Of a stretch of DNA of 64,000 nt, positions 12,526 to 21,603 are shown in pieces; positions within the stretch are counted from its first letter, which is position 1; each line of letters starts with the position of its first letter. The notes under the pieces are model-generated. The model was not told where the DNA came from. It ran no database searches and worked only from the letters and a program-made list of their open reading frames with translations. Location: positions 62,001 to 126,000 of the forward strand of contig MNCI01017900.1 of NCBI GenBank assembly GCA_015680685.1, in the 5' to 3' direction. A program made the translations under genes and the position numbers. The DNA comes from Gnetum montanum. Its lineage: Eukaryota > Streptophyta > Gnetopsida > Gnetales > Gnetaceae.

Positions 12526-12970
12526 GGTCTTATCTATGCTCATTATGATGTCTTTGATTCTACCCTTCGGTGTGATTCCTATCTTTATCTTGACCTCGTA
12601 GTGGAGCTCTATCTCTATACCTACATTCATCTTCATTAGAACTAGATGTTGAAGAGGAAGAAAAATATGAGGAACTGGGAGAATCACCATGGTTCCTATA
12701 GTTCTCCCTTTGGTCCTTTGATTTATCTTGTCTAGGTTTGGAGGGGGTCCTAGGCCTTGATGCCCTCCTTGATCTGGGACTTTCTCCATATCCTCTAGGA
12801 TTGTCTACCTTAGCTGAACATAGTCTTTGAGTGTAGTGAGGGTCTAAATGAGCATAGAAACCCCTTGCTTGAGGTAGTTTGCTCCAATTTTCTTCAGTAT
12901 ATATCCTATCATTTCTCCTACAAGTGTTCTTATCATATGATGCATTATTGATCCTATGTGAAGAAGACAT
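12526..12970 (-). pseudogene. gag of element II, N-terminal part
   Basis: Starts at ATG 12970 (MSSSHRINN) and continues with a Ser/Arg-rich stretch (SPRSRRASRPRTPSKPRQDK, SSSSTSSSNEDE) as in the Gag N termini of III, VI and X. It is interrupted at 12525 by element I and resumes at 3765. The ATGAT duplicated at the junction proves the interruption. Confidence 0.75.
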
Positions 12971-13083
12971 GGTTTTACCTAATAACATGTGTGACTTAAA
13001 ATATTTATATTTTTTAAAAGATAGATCATTAATACATTTATAGCGATCATGTATAATATAACTAATCTAGATAACTAGCACAA

Positions 13084-13101
13084 TCCTCGGCAATGGCGCC
13101 A
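13084..13101 (-). other. Primer-binding site, element II
   Basis: Sense TGGCGCCATTGCCGAGGA, two changes from the tRNA-Asp complement, ending one base before the LTR at 13103. Confidence 0.75.
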
Positions 13102-13102
13102 A

Positions 13103-13381
13103 TGATGAGTGACAAAGTACCCCTATGCCCAACCATACAAATCACAAGCGTTCACGCACAATCCAGTCAAGTTTCATGGATGGCACTAGTTGTGGCATCT
13201 AGATCACTATGCCTTGATCCTAGTTTGATGTCTTCCCACTTGGACTAGTGGTAGCTTTGTCATGTATGGTTTAGTCTAGAGTGAGGCATATGATCTTTTA
13301 TTATTTTATATTTTATTGTTCTATGATTACCAATAGGTTGAAACTCAATTTATAATTAGTTCAACTAATCTAATTTCTAAT
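13103..13381 (-). repeat. 5' LTR of element II, inner part
   Basis: Starts TGATGAGTGACAAAG and keeps the family text CCCCTATGCCCAACCATACAA and the TGTATGGTTTAGTCTAG motif. It is cut at 13381 by element III, whose TSD CTAAT occupies 13377-13381. The outer part of this LTR resumes at 20712. Confidence 0.8.
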
Positions 13382-14461
13382 TGATGAGTGGCGAGGTACC
13401 CCTACACTCAACCATACAAAACAAGCGTACACGCGCGATCCGGTCGAACTCCGCAGACTAAATGCCTTAACGCCACAAGAAACACTTGGGGTTAATCGTT
13501 CGTTGTCTTCCCAGGCTTGCTCGTAAGTGTCACGGTGTATGGTTAAGCAAGTCTGAGGTATGTGATTTTTTTGGTATTTTCGGCTTATCTTCTATGCTAC
13601 CAGGAGAAAGGGTTGAGAAACTAAGCTAACTCTAACTAAAATCTAAGTCTAAATTAACTAGCGTCAGCATCCGTTCCCACTTGCCGGACACACCCTGAAC
13701 TATGCAACTGCAGCTTACCAAACGCTAATCGTTACTGGGATCGCCACACGTAACGCAAGTGCTCGAAGTGGTCGTACTGAGGCACCTATTTAGCCTACGT
13801 GTGATAAGCAGCCGATTCCTTAGCCAGCCGTACACACCCGTGGGTGCTCGTAACTAAGTCGTACTTATCACACGATCTAGCCTAGCAATGAGCAGCCGAT
13901 TCCTCAACTAGCCGTACACATTAGACCCGGGAGTTACCAAGCGCAGAATCCTGGAATACGCTACTGGGTTACCAAGCATCCAATGCTCGTAATTGAGTCG
14001 TACTCATGCATTGCGTCAAGCAGCCGATTCCTTGACTAGCCGTACACGTCCGTAGACGCTCGTAATCAAGTCGTACTTGAACGCACTAGGAAAGCAGGAA
14101 AGAAAGCAATAAATGAAACCACGTGCTGCAAGGTTTATCCAAACAAGTTCGTCTTTATTGCCGTACACAACTTGGGTTCAGGTTACAAGCTGCTCGAATA
14201 AAGAGCCGTTCACTCTAGGACTCCTACTGCGGGCACATGGGGAAAAATTCTAACTCTGGAGTGATCAATCTGCCAGAGCTTCGCTACACTAGCCAGGATT
14301 GGGAAATGAAGGGAGTGCCTCCTCTTATTTATAGAAATGGCGGTGCGACGCGATATCGCGTACGCGATATCGCAGGAGAAGACGCAATATCGCGTACACG
14401 ATATCGCATGGGATGCGATATCGCGGCGATATCGCGGCCTAGTGTAAACCGCGTCTCATCA
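13382..14461 (-). repeat. 3' LTR of element III
   Basis: 1080 bp, TGATGAGTGG to GTCTCATCA, the longest LTR of the family here. In sense order: palindromic U3 with a perfect 24-nt palindrome at about 14350-14373, TATA box near 14334-14326, AATAAA near 14160, then three consecutive hairpin modules (13798-14084). The extra length relative to element I is largely due to this triplication. Confidence 0.9.
13798..14084. repeat. Three tandem hairpin modules inside the LTR of element III
   Basis: Each module has the conserved core CAGCCGATTCCT..AGCCGTACAC and GCTCGTAA..AGTCGTA, bounded by its own inverted pair: CGTGTGATAAG (13798-13808) with CTTATCACACG (13864-13874); GCAATGAG (13885) with CTCATGCATTGC (14003-14014); GCGTCAAG (14013) with CTTGAACGC (14076-14084). 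Outer stems differ in sequence but stay complementary, as expected if the fold matters. Confidence 0.7.
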
Positions 14462-14475
14462 TACCCCCATGACTG
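14462..14475 (-). other. Polypurine tract of element III
   Basis: Sense strand CAGTCATGGGGGTA abuts the 3' LTR. This is the cleanest form of the family tract. Confidence 0.85.
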
Positions 14476-14636
14476 AATGAAAACTCGTCCTCGAGTTCCT
14501 TACAATAATATCAGGTAGGTATGGGATTATTAGGGAAAATGGAACTAATGGGATGACATGTGAACGGTCTTTATTACAAGACTTGACAAAAACTGGTGTT
14601 CATGACAACATGGGTGAACACCTTATTACAATGACA

Positions 14637-14843
14637 TCAGGCCACAGTTGGCAGCTGAGAGAAAAGAGGAGAGAGAATAGAAGAGAAGAAGAGAGAAGAG
14701 TCTTGTTGCTGCCAACGCCTAGATTGCGCCTTTCGTTGTCCATCTGTAAGCGCATTATCAACTCCATTCCTTGCATGCTGCTTCAGCGCTGCTCCATTCC
14801 AAGTGTTTGCTCCAGATCCATTCCGTTGTTGTATGATGGCCAT
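14637..14843 (-). CDS. Short ORF in the second-ORF slot, element III
   Basis: 68 codons from ATG 14843, immediately after GTTGTGGGTGCAG, to the stop at 14637. The N terminus MAIIQQ..GSGANT parallels MAIIQQ..GPGENT in element VI at 36186, so the ORF is shared by two independent insertions. Composition is Gln/Arg/Ser-rich with a hydrophobic tail (SLFFSSILSPLFSQL). It is unlike the long second ORF of elements I and XI beyond the ATGGC start context. Function unknown; it may be a truncated remnant. Confidence 0.45.
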   Translation of the reverse strand: MAIIQQRNGSGANTWNGAALKQHARNGVDNALTDGQRKAQSRRWQQQDSSLFFSSILSPLFSQLPTVA

Positions 14844-14885
14844 CTGCACCCACAACACAATCATATATTAGCAAGGGTAATTGAA
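14844..14885 (-). promoter_or_regulatory. Splice-acceptor-like site, element III
   Basis: Sense TTGCTAATATATG, then GTTGTGGGTGCAG against ATGGCC, parallel to elements I, IX and XI. Confidence 0.5.
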
Positions 14886-15737
14886 TCATTAAGTAAATCA
14901 TACCTTGCTTCGGTTTAGGTTCCTTGGCTAAGTTGTGGTATGGCTAATATGGATCTGGGAAAATGTAGATGATGACTACCGAAGGTATAGGGGTTAGGAA
15001 GAAAAACGAAAAAATCCGGGGCTTAGGATAAAAATCGAAAAATCAGGCCCCGTACCCCCATGACTAATCGCGAACCTCCGGTAGCGTTAGAATGGAAAGA
15101 GAAAAGGAAGAGGAAGGATAGGTAAAAAGGGACAACTATGGCATCAAGAAAAGGATGTCATGATGGAAATGAACAAAAAATGATAATTAATTGCAAAACG
15201 TTAAGGAAAAGAAGTTAACTAGTGTTCCAAATAGGAATGTCAGTGGGTCCTCCCCAAAGCAGGCTCATGCCCTTAATGCCCTGACAATCCCACATTCAAA
15301 GAGTCCGTAGGCTCGGGGAATGTCCTTTGGAAACAAGAGTTAAAGTCTTAACCGGAAGAATTTACCAAAAAGAAAACAAAGCATCAACTAAAGTATATAC
15401 AATGATACAACCGGCAATGAGGTGAACAATGGAGAGAAGGATGGGAAGAAGAGAAGTGGAATGGAATCCCAAGAACAAGGTGGTGTACAGCCCCTTGTTT
15501 GTTACATGATTAATGTGACTTAGCGAATCTCATTCCAACTCTGGGCTCAAACCAACCACTTCCAGTGACTTCGCATCAATGCAGTTGGTTAAATCATCCA
15601 CTTAGGTAACAAGGATGCAACTTCGAGAAGCCACCACCATTCCGACGAAACAACAGAGAGAATGGGAAGCAAGAAGGGCCTTAGTTAGAGGGAACACTTT
15701 GGTTCCATAACCAGTGCTTGCAGCCCACATTTATTCC

Positions 15738-15872
15738 GTCTAAGGGGTGTGCTTTGAATCCTCACTTTTAGCTTTTTAGCGTTTTCACTTCTTGTTTTTT
15801 TTTCTTTTTTTCATTTTTTTTTCTTTTTCTTGTTTTGTGTTTTTATGCGTGGGGACCACACCATGCAAAGAC
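15738..15872 (-). other. Conserved hairpin with A-rich loop, element III copy
   Basis: TCCTCAC and GTGGGGA (plus strand) pair in 6 of 7 positions plus one G-T, flanked by GGTGTG and CACACC; the loop is about 90 nt and A-rich in sense. Confidence 0.55.
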
Positions 15873-16283
15873 TTCTTTATTTTTATTGTCTCAGCTTCCG
15901 ATTATTGGGTTACATCGGAACGGTAAGAAAACCCAAGAAGAAAACATCCAAGCACCCAAGTGAATGACCAACACAAGAGCACCAAGTTCCCTTGAAGTCA
16001 CACCCTTTTCAAATCCTTGAGTCCTTCCTTAGTTTGAGAAATGCCCAGTCACTGGTTCGTTAAAGTTCTTATTGGAAGGGAACTGTACATTTCCAAGCCA
16101 AGGGAAACCATAGACTTGATGGATGGATGGATGAAGTGATCTCATTGCCTGCCATATCAAAAGAACATACCTTAGTATCAACAATGTAACTTAAAGGTAA
16201 AAACCAAACATTAGCAATTAATGAAAAACAGTTCATCCCATCGGCCCGAACACTTATTGGGTGACGAATTTACATGATGGATG

Positions 16284-16306
16284 ACACACACACACACACA
16301 CACACA
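16284..16306. repeat. CA dinucleotide microsatellite
   Basis: Uninterrupted AC run in the noncoding region of element III; absent from the corresponding part of element VI. Confidence 0.95.
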
Positions 16307-16483
16307 AAAAGATAGAAAAATATAACGATGTTGTAAAACAAAAACAAGAAAAGTTAAAGAAATTTGTAAAACAAAAATTAGAAAAGTTAAAGAAATTGTA
16401 AAACAAAAATGTGAAAAACAAAAACGTTGTAAAACAAAAATGTGTAAAACAAAAACTGAAAAAGAACTGAGGGCCCCATATGA

Positions 16484-18760
16484 TTAGCATAGGTGGCCAT
16501 CTCCCCCATGACTGAGTTGTGAGGGAGAGATCCGAAGTAGTGAGCGCCTATTTGAATTTCTAAGCAGTGCCCAACTTCTCCCAATTGATGATCTTAAATT
16601 CAGGGGTGGAAGTTGGCGACGCTCACGTTCCAATGTGTCTATGCCACGGTTGTTGGCATGAGTTGCCTCAGTTCGTTCCATGCATATTTGTTTGCTCTTA
16701 TGAGAAGCTGTCAACCACGGGGTGTCTACTACTTCTTGTGTGGTTGCTACATACAGGCATCTTTGTTGCAGAGTTTCCTGGGCACACCTGTGACATGGAG
16801 ACATTTCCTCCGTGTCATCACCCGATGAATCACTGTATGTGATGCATGGAACTATCCTCTTCTCGATCTTTCCACATATGTTTATCTTGGAGATTTCCAA
16901 GGAAAGATCACGGATCCTAAGGCATGCATCTACTGTGCTTAGCCATGCCCTTCCCATTATAATTGGGAAGTCCCCTTCGTTGTTGTTAACATCGATCACT
17001 AGGAAGTCTGCTGGGTAGGACCAACCACACACAGTGGTGATAACGTCCTCCACCAAACCCAATGGGATGGCAATGGACTGGTCTGCCAGCTCCAGTTGAA
17101 TGTTGCTCTTCTTAAGTTGGGGCAGGTTCCAGGCGTGATACATCTTTCGCGAAATTAAGTTGACTCCGGAACCTGAGTCAAGAAGAGCTCGATGTGGCGC
17201 ATTCCCAGCGATCTGCAAATGAATAAAGGGACTCCCAGGGTCAGTTAGTTTCCTGGGAAGGTGGCCTACCTTGATCCAGTCAGTTACGGTATGTGTTAGC
17301 ATAACCGTATGCGTTACATTCCCTTGGACTGAAGGGTGCTCCGAAGTGTTAGTAGTTAGAGGCCTATACATATACCCGTCCGCTTGTTGTTGCGAGAGCC
17401 TATCCGGGCTCCTAGTTCTGAAAAAGGGTCTCCTTTTTGTACAGTTATCGCCAGAACTAGTGTCCGGTTGGATATTTACACTCTGAATATTTACAGATCT
17501 CGCGGCGTGACGTTGCTGCGGTTGGGTAGGTAATTCCCCTTGCATTGTTGGAGCAGGAGGTGTTATGGGAACTACTTGAGGAAAAGGTGCGGGTGGAGTT
17601 AGAGGATGGACAGAATGTGGAATGTCTCCCGGAGGAGAAGGAGTCCTTCTGAAGTACTCCCGAGCGTAGTAGTGACGGCGTGGAGTGTGACTCATAGCGT
17701 CACCTGGAGAAACTGGCTGCTGCACATAATAACCATAAGGATCAGGCTGCCGGTAAGGGTATCGATGTGTTGGCTGTGGCATCCCCCATGACTGTGGGTA
17801 TTGCCACTGCTGATGTTGCTCGATGGGCTGCGGAGGTGTTCCACTTGGATAATACGTCAAGGGTTGGTGGAACTGCCTCGGGTTACCTTGTGGATAAGGT
17901 AACCTTCTGGGTGTTTGCCGTTGATTAAGTCTTGGATTTAATGCATACACCCCAGACTCCTGCAGATGTGAGATAATTGGACAACATCCCTTAGGATGGT
18001 CATAATAGCAGACCTCACATCCACCGTCATTGTCTGAATCAGAATTTTCAGCCTCATCGGAGTTAGAGATTTTTCCCTTACCCTTGTTATGTGCAGGGTT
18101 AAAGTTTCTCCGCTTGTCTTTGCTTTTATCACTACTTTGCTCATCCTTAGACTCTTCTACAATTTTCAGGACTGTTTCTATTCGTGAGTCTAAGGAATCC
18201 CACATTTGGTCTACCTTAGCCGATACCTCCGTTGTTAACTTTTGGATCGGCACAGTTTTCCTGTTCACCAACTCTTCGAGTGGTGACTCATCCTCCTCAT
18301 CACAGAATTTCACTCCCTTCTTACGAAGGGAGGGATCACGGTTGTATTCCTCCGCACTTTCTCTTTTCCGTAGCTCACCCTCTTCTTGCGCTACTTGTTC
18401 CAACAATACTTCAACTTCATGGGCTCTTAGTTGGGAGAGTCTCCCTTGGGCGTAAGTCCCAAGAGTTCTTCTCGTTTCATTTCGTAGCCCATCCACGAGG
18501 TGGCGAAGTTGATCCCGCTTAGCGTACCCATGGCCCGGGCAACGATGTAGCAATGTGTAGTAACGGGCCATGGCAGCATCCAAGGATTCATGAGCTCCTT
18601 GTTTCCAGCCTTGGATCTGCTTACGCAAGTTAGACACTCTGGAGTACGTTTGATATTTGTTGTTGAACAATTCGAGCATCGTACTCCACCTCCTGATGGT
18701 TTCCGGTTCTAAGGACCGGTACCAGCTTTCCGCTTCTTTAGTGAGTGTCTTGGGGAACAA
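16484..18760 (-). CDS. Gag-protease polyprotein of element III (main open part)
   Basis: 758 codons, the longest open frame in the window. Residues 1-75: capsid-like (FPKTLTKEAESWYRSLEP, WKQGAHESLDAAMARYY, CPGHGY). Residues 100-200: Glu/Lys-rich helix. Residues 248-260: CEVCYYDHPKGCC, a zinc-knuckle-like motif with odd spacing (CX2CX3H then CC). Residues 270-460: Pro/Gln/Tyr-rich. Residues 490-620: retropepsin, active site LLDSGSG with Asp528, and the distal PIIMGRAWLS motif. From about residue 718 it follows a deletion: it joins the protease tail to the terminal LSHGGDGHLC that ends pol in element VI. Gag and protease share one frame. The start is the first Met after a TAG at 18767-18769; the frame itself continues upstream to the gap. 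A gag-protease product could assemble particles but cannot reverse transcribe. Confidence 0.9.
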   Translation of the reverse strand: MFPKTLTKEAESWYRSLEPETIRRWSTMLELFNNKYQTYSRVSNLRKQIQGWKQGAHESLDAAMARYYTLLHRCPGHGYAKRDQLRHLVDGLRNETRRTLGTYAQGRLSQLRAHEVEVLLEQVAQEEGELRKRESAEEYNRDPSLRKKGVKFCDEEDESPLEELVNRKTVPIQKLTTEVSAKVDQMWDSLDSRIETVLKIVEESKDEQSSDKSKDKRRNFNPAHNKGKGKISNSDEAENSDSDNDGGCEVCYYDHPKGCCPIISHLQESGVYALNPRLNQRQTPRRLPYPQGNPRQFHQPLTYYPSGTPPQPIEQHQQWQYPQSWGMPQPTHRYPYRQPDPYGYYVQQPVSPGDAMSHTPRRHYYAREYFRRTPSPPGDIPHSVHPLTPPAPFPQVVPITPPAPTMQGELPTQPQQRHAARSVNIQSVNIQPDTSSGDNCTKRRPFFRTRSPDRLSQQQADGYMYRPLTTNTSEHPSVQGNVTHTVMLTHTVTDWIKVGHLPRKLTDPGSPFIHLQIAGNAPHRALLDSGSGVNLISRKMYHAWNLPQLKKSNIQLELADQSIAIPLGLVEDVITTVCGWSYPADFLVIDVNNNEGDFPIIMGRAWLSTVDACLRIRDLSLEISKINICGKIEKRIVPCITYSDSSGDDTEEMSPCHRCAQETLQQRCLYVATTQEVVDTPWLTASHKSKQICMERTEATHANNRGIDTLERERRQLPPLNLRSSIGRSWALLRNSNRRSLLRISPSQLSHGGDGHLC

Positions 18761-19658
18761 CTTAAGTTTCTACCACTCATTGTCTATGTTCTGCAAGGCA
18801 CAGGCGTCGTGGAATGCCTGTAAGTGATGTTGAGGATCAGCGGTGTATCCCCCTTCAAAATGTGGGATATTATTTATATCCAAACGCTTGATCCTACTGT
18901 CTTTCAAATGCCTTGTGGGAATCCTAACTGCCTCTCTAATGTCAAGCATACTTCGGGTTGCGAATAGGGGTTCGTCATGATCATCTCTTTCATGACGTCT
19001 GTGATGTCTACGTTGTGGTTCCCTATTCTCCCTACGTCCTTGTCCTTGTCCTAACTCCTCTCGACCTTCTTGTCGAGGCATTTCATCTCGTTTACCTTTG
19101 CTCTCCGCGTTATGCTCATGGTGGCTGCGCCCAGATGTGGAAGGAGAGGGTGAATGATGTGATGAAGGGGAAGAAGAAGGAGATCCATCACCATGGTGAT
19201 GTTTCTTACCTTCTCTTCGGCTGCTTCGGTCCCGACCGTTGCAACGATCAACGAGTCCGTCATTAGTGCGAGTGATTGTTCCTGTCGTGAACAGCTGGTG
19301 CTCACGGGGATCAGAGCCTAGAATATGTATCGTTGATCTAAGGCCCTGATGCCTAACCTCTTCACCAGAGTGAGGAGGAGGAACATCATTTTCTAATAAA
19401 CCCGTTGTGAGGGGTTCCTCGTCTCCTATTTTACTAATGACATGGGAAACCTTGCCCTTTAGTTGTGAATGTTGGCTCTCCTACCTTGCATCCCGAATAT
19501 GTTGGGCTTTTGTGGGACGATAATCCCTCAGAGTGTAATCATCCGCAACGTATTCAGTAATCAGCTCTTGCATGCCATACCGTACCAAGGCACGGAAAAG
19601 CATGTTGGAAGCAGAGCGATCTGGGGGTAACACAATGTTACCTTGCATGTCTCTCCAC
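18761..19658 (-). pseudogene. Gag N-terminal part of element III, cut by the gap
   Basis: Same frame as the open part below it, interrupted by two TAG codons (19481-19483 and 18767-18769). It contains WRDMQGNIVLPPDRSASNML, a Ser/His/Arg-rich spacer and ATRSMLDIREAVRIPTR..DINNIPHFEGGY, matching element VI at 28620-29520. At the second TAG element VI has Lys, so a single change separates this copy from a longer open gag. The beginning of the gene lies in the N gap. Confidence 0.8.
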
Positions 19659-19772
19659 CNNNNNNNNNNNNNNNNNNNNNNNNNNNNNNNNNNNNNNNNN
19701 NNNNNNNNNNNNNNNNNNNNNNNNNNNNNNNNNNNNNNNNNNNNNNNNNNNNNNNNNNNNNNNNNNNNNNNN
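19659..19772. other. Assembly gap (114 N)
   Basis: Run of N between the gag of element III and an inverted contig. The missing sequence should include the start of gag, the primer site and most of the 5' LTR of element III, about 1 kb or more, so the N length is not a measured distance. Confidence 0.98.
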
Positions 19773-20664
19773 GGAACAATGCCAAATAGCAATGGACTAG
19801 AAGATGAAGTTTCTCAACTTGCCAATGTGAAACTCAAGGCACCCTTCTTCCTCTATTGTGAGTCTATTATCATGTTGTAATAAAGATCAAAATGCATGCT
19901 AACATCACCATCTAATCCATCATGAAAAATCAAGAAACATTAGCAAAGAAACCTCCAACCTCTAGGCAATGAAAGATACAGAAAATAGTAAAAAAAACAT
20001 AGCTTTTAAGGTTTCTTAGAATGTCTAAAAATAGGAAAACAATAATTATTTAAATTTTTAGAATGTTTATTAGCTTATAATTTCATCTAGAAGCTTAGAT
20101 ACCTTTTTGATGAATCGCTATTTTTCCTCTACTCCAACGTTGGGGTTTGGATCCGACGTCAGGTATCCGATGTTGGGGTATATACACCGGCCTATAAATA
20201 TAGTGCCTAGGCTCTAGTTTTAAGTCAGTTTTTGAAAGATTTTTTCATAGTTTTGTCAATAGAGTAGTTGAATTCTTGCAATTTTATTCCATAATCTTAG
20301 AGAATAATCAGTGAGTGACCACAAAGTGGATCTGAGTTAGTTGTACAAAGTCTTATTCAACTGGCAATGTACTTGGACGTATTCCATGAGCGACAATAAG
20401 ATCAAGATTGATTCTTTTTAATTGTAGCACTTTGACTTACATTAGATTTACTTTCCATGCAATTTACTTTTCATGTACTTAGTTAATATTTACATTTTCA
20501 TGCATGTTAATTAATTAAGCACATAAGTACGATTGCTTCGAGCATACGTATGACTCTTGGTAATCCCAACAACACTTAACATTTGATAACCTAGCAACGT
20601 TATATGTGTTCAGGATGTGCATGGGAAGTGTGATCGGATACTTATGTTAGGGTAGTTGATTATT
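19773..20664 (-). repeat. Inverted duplicate, left arm (probable misassembly)
   Basis: 892 bp that are the reverse complement of 20712-21603; identical wherever compared, including both ends (GGAACAATGCC / GGCATTGTTCC and GTTGATTATT / AATAATCAAC). It contains the outer LTR part of element II and part of the chromovirus LTR in reverse. Confidence 0.95.
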
Positions 20665-20670
20665 AATTAG

Positions 20671-20710
20671 TGATGAGACGCGGTTTACACTAGGCCGCGA
20701 TATCGCGTCT
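20671..20710 (+). repeat. LTR tip of element III on a misoriented contig
   Basis: 40 bp matching the outer end of the element III LTR (TGATGAGACGCGGTTTACAC), preceded by ATTAG, the reverse complement of CTAAT. Read on the other strand it gives LTR-end, CTAAT, then the text that continues at 20712: the right junction of element III. Confidence 0.85.
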
Positions 20711-20711
20711 N

Positions 20712-21268
20712 AATAATCAACTACCCTAACATAAGTATCCGATCACACTTCCCATGCACATCCTGAACACATATAACGTTGCTAGGTTATCAAATGTTAA
20801 GTGTTGTTGGGATTACCAAGAGTCATACGTATGCTCGAAGCAATCGTACTTATGTGCTTAATTAATTAACATGCATGAAAATGTAAATATTAACTAAGTA
20901 CATGAAAAGTAAATTGCATGGAAAGTAAATCTAATGTAAGTCAAAGTGCTACAATTAAAAAGAATCAATCTTGATCTTATTGTCGCTCATGGAATACGTC
21001 CAAGTACATTGCCAGTTGAATAAGACTTTGTACAACTAACTCAGATCCACTTTGTGGTCACTCACTGATTATTCTCTAAGATTATGGAATAAAATTGCAA
21101 GAATTCAACTACTCTATTGACAAAACTATGAAAAAATCTTTCAAAAACTGACTTAAAACTAGAGCCTAGGCACTATATTTATAGGCCGGTGTATATACCC
21201 CAACATCGGATACCTGACGTCGGATCCAAACCCCAACGTTGGAGTAGAGGAAAAATAGCGATTCATCA
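20712..21268 (-). repeat. 5' LTR of element II, outer part
   Basis: Continuation of 13103-13381 beyond element III. It keeps the family blocks (GTACACATCTTGAACC-like text, GATTACCAAGAGTC, GCTCGAAGCAATCGTACTT), a TATA box in sense (TATAAATATAG, near 21184-21174) and ends ATTCATCA at 21268. Its U3 is different from element I: it carries CCAACATCGG, GACGTCGG and CCAACGTTGG palindromes in place of GATATC. The next bases AAAAG would be the TSD; the other copy is off-window. Confidence 0.75.
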
Positions 21269-21603
21269 AAAAGGTATCTAAGCTTCTAGATGAAATTATA
21301 AGCTAATAAACATTCTAAAAATTTAAATAATTATTGTTTTCCTATTTTTAGACATTCTAAGAAACCTTAAAAGCTATGTTTTTTTTACTATTTTCTGTAT
21401 CTTTCATTGCCTAGAGGTTGGAGGTTTCTTTGCTAATGTTTCTTGATTTTTCATGATGGATTAGATGGTGATGTTAGCATGCATTTTGATCTTTATTACA
21501 ACATGATAATAGACTCACAATAGAGGAAGAAGGGTGCCTTGAGTTTCACATTGGCAAGTTGAGAAACTTCATCTTCTAGTCCATTGCTATTTGGCATTGT
21601 TCC
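20712..21603 (+). repeat. Inverted duplicate, right arm
   Basis: Partner of 19773-20664, starting right after a single N at 20711. This arm continues without a break into the rest of the chromovirus LTR, so it is taken as the correctly placed copy. Confidence 0.95.

Larger units (their letters stand above)
14886..16483 (-). other. Noncoding internal region of element III
   Basis: No ORF supported. It contains the internal purine tract (15055-15066), the box GGGTCCTCCCCAAAGCAGG (15245-15263), the conserved hairpin (15738-15872), a CA repeat (16284-16306) and repeated GTAAAACAAAAA units (16334-16458). The whole aligns with 34690-36180 of element VI in opposite orientation. Confidence 0.7.
13382..19658 (-). 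mobile_element. Element III: gag-protease-only retrotransposon, 5' end in gap
   Basis: 3' LTR 13382-14461, purine tract, short ORF (14843-14637), noncoding region, gag-protease ORF up to the gap at 19659. RT, RNase H and integrase are absent: after protease the frame runs into the last residues of pol (LSHGGDGHLC), which in element VI follow integrase. The 5' LTR tip survives in a misplaced contig (20671-20710), beside ATTAG, the reverse complement of the CTAAT at 13377-13381. The element is inserted in the 5' LTR of element II. Confidence 0.85.

Noticed and set aside
16254-16490. Phe/Cys-rich protein ORF on the minus strand
   Set aside because: Reading frame is made of CA and AAAAC repeats; it lies in a noncoding region and has no counterpart in element VI.
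18030-18522. Plus-strand ORFs opposite gag of element III
   Set aside because: Antisense shadows of the open gag-protease frame.
21269-21273. AAAAG as proven TSD of element II
   Set aside because: Its partner copy lies outside the window, so it cannot be confirmed.
19773-21603. A natural giant palindrome
   Set aside because: Single N at the centre, a gap beside it, no differences seen between arms, and TSD logic that only works if one arm is a flipped contig.
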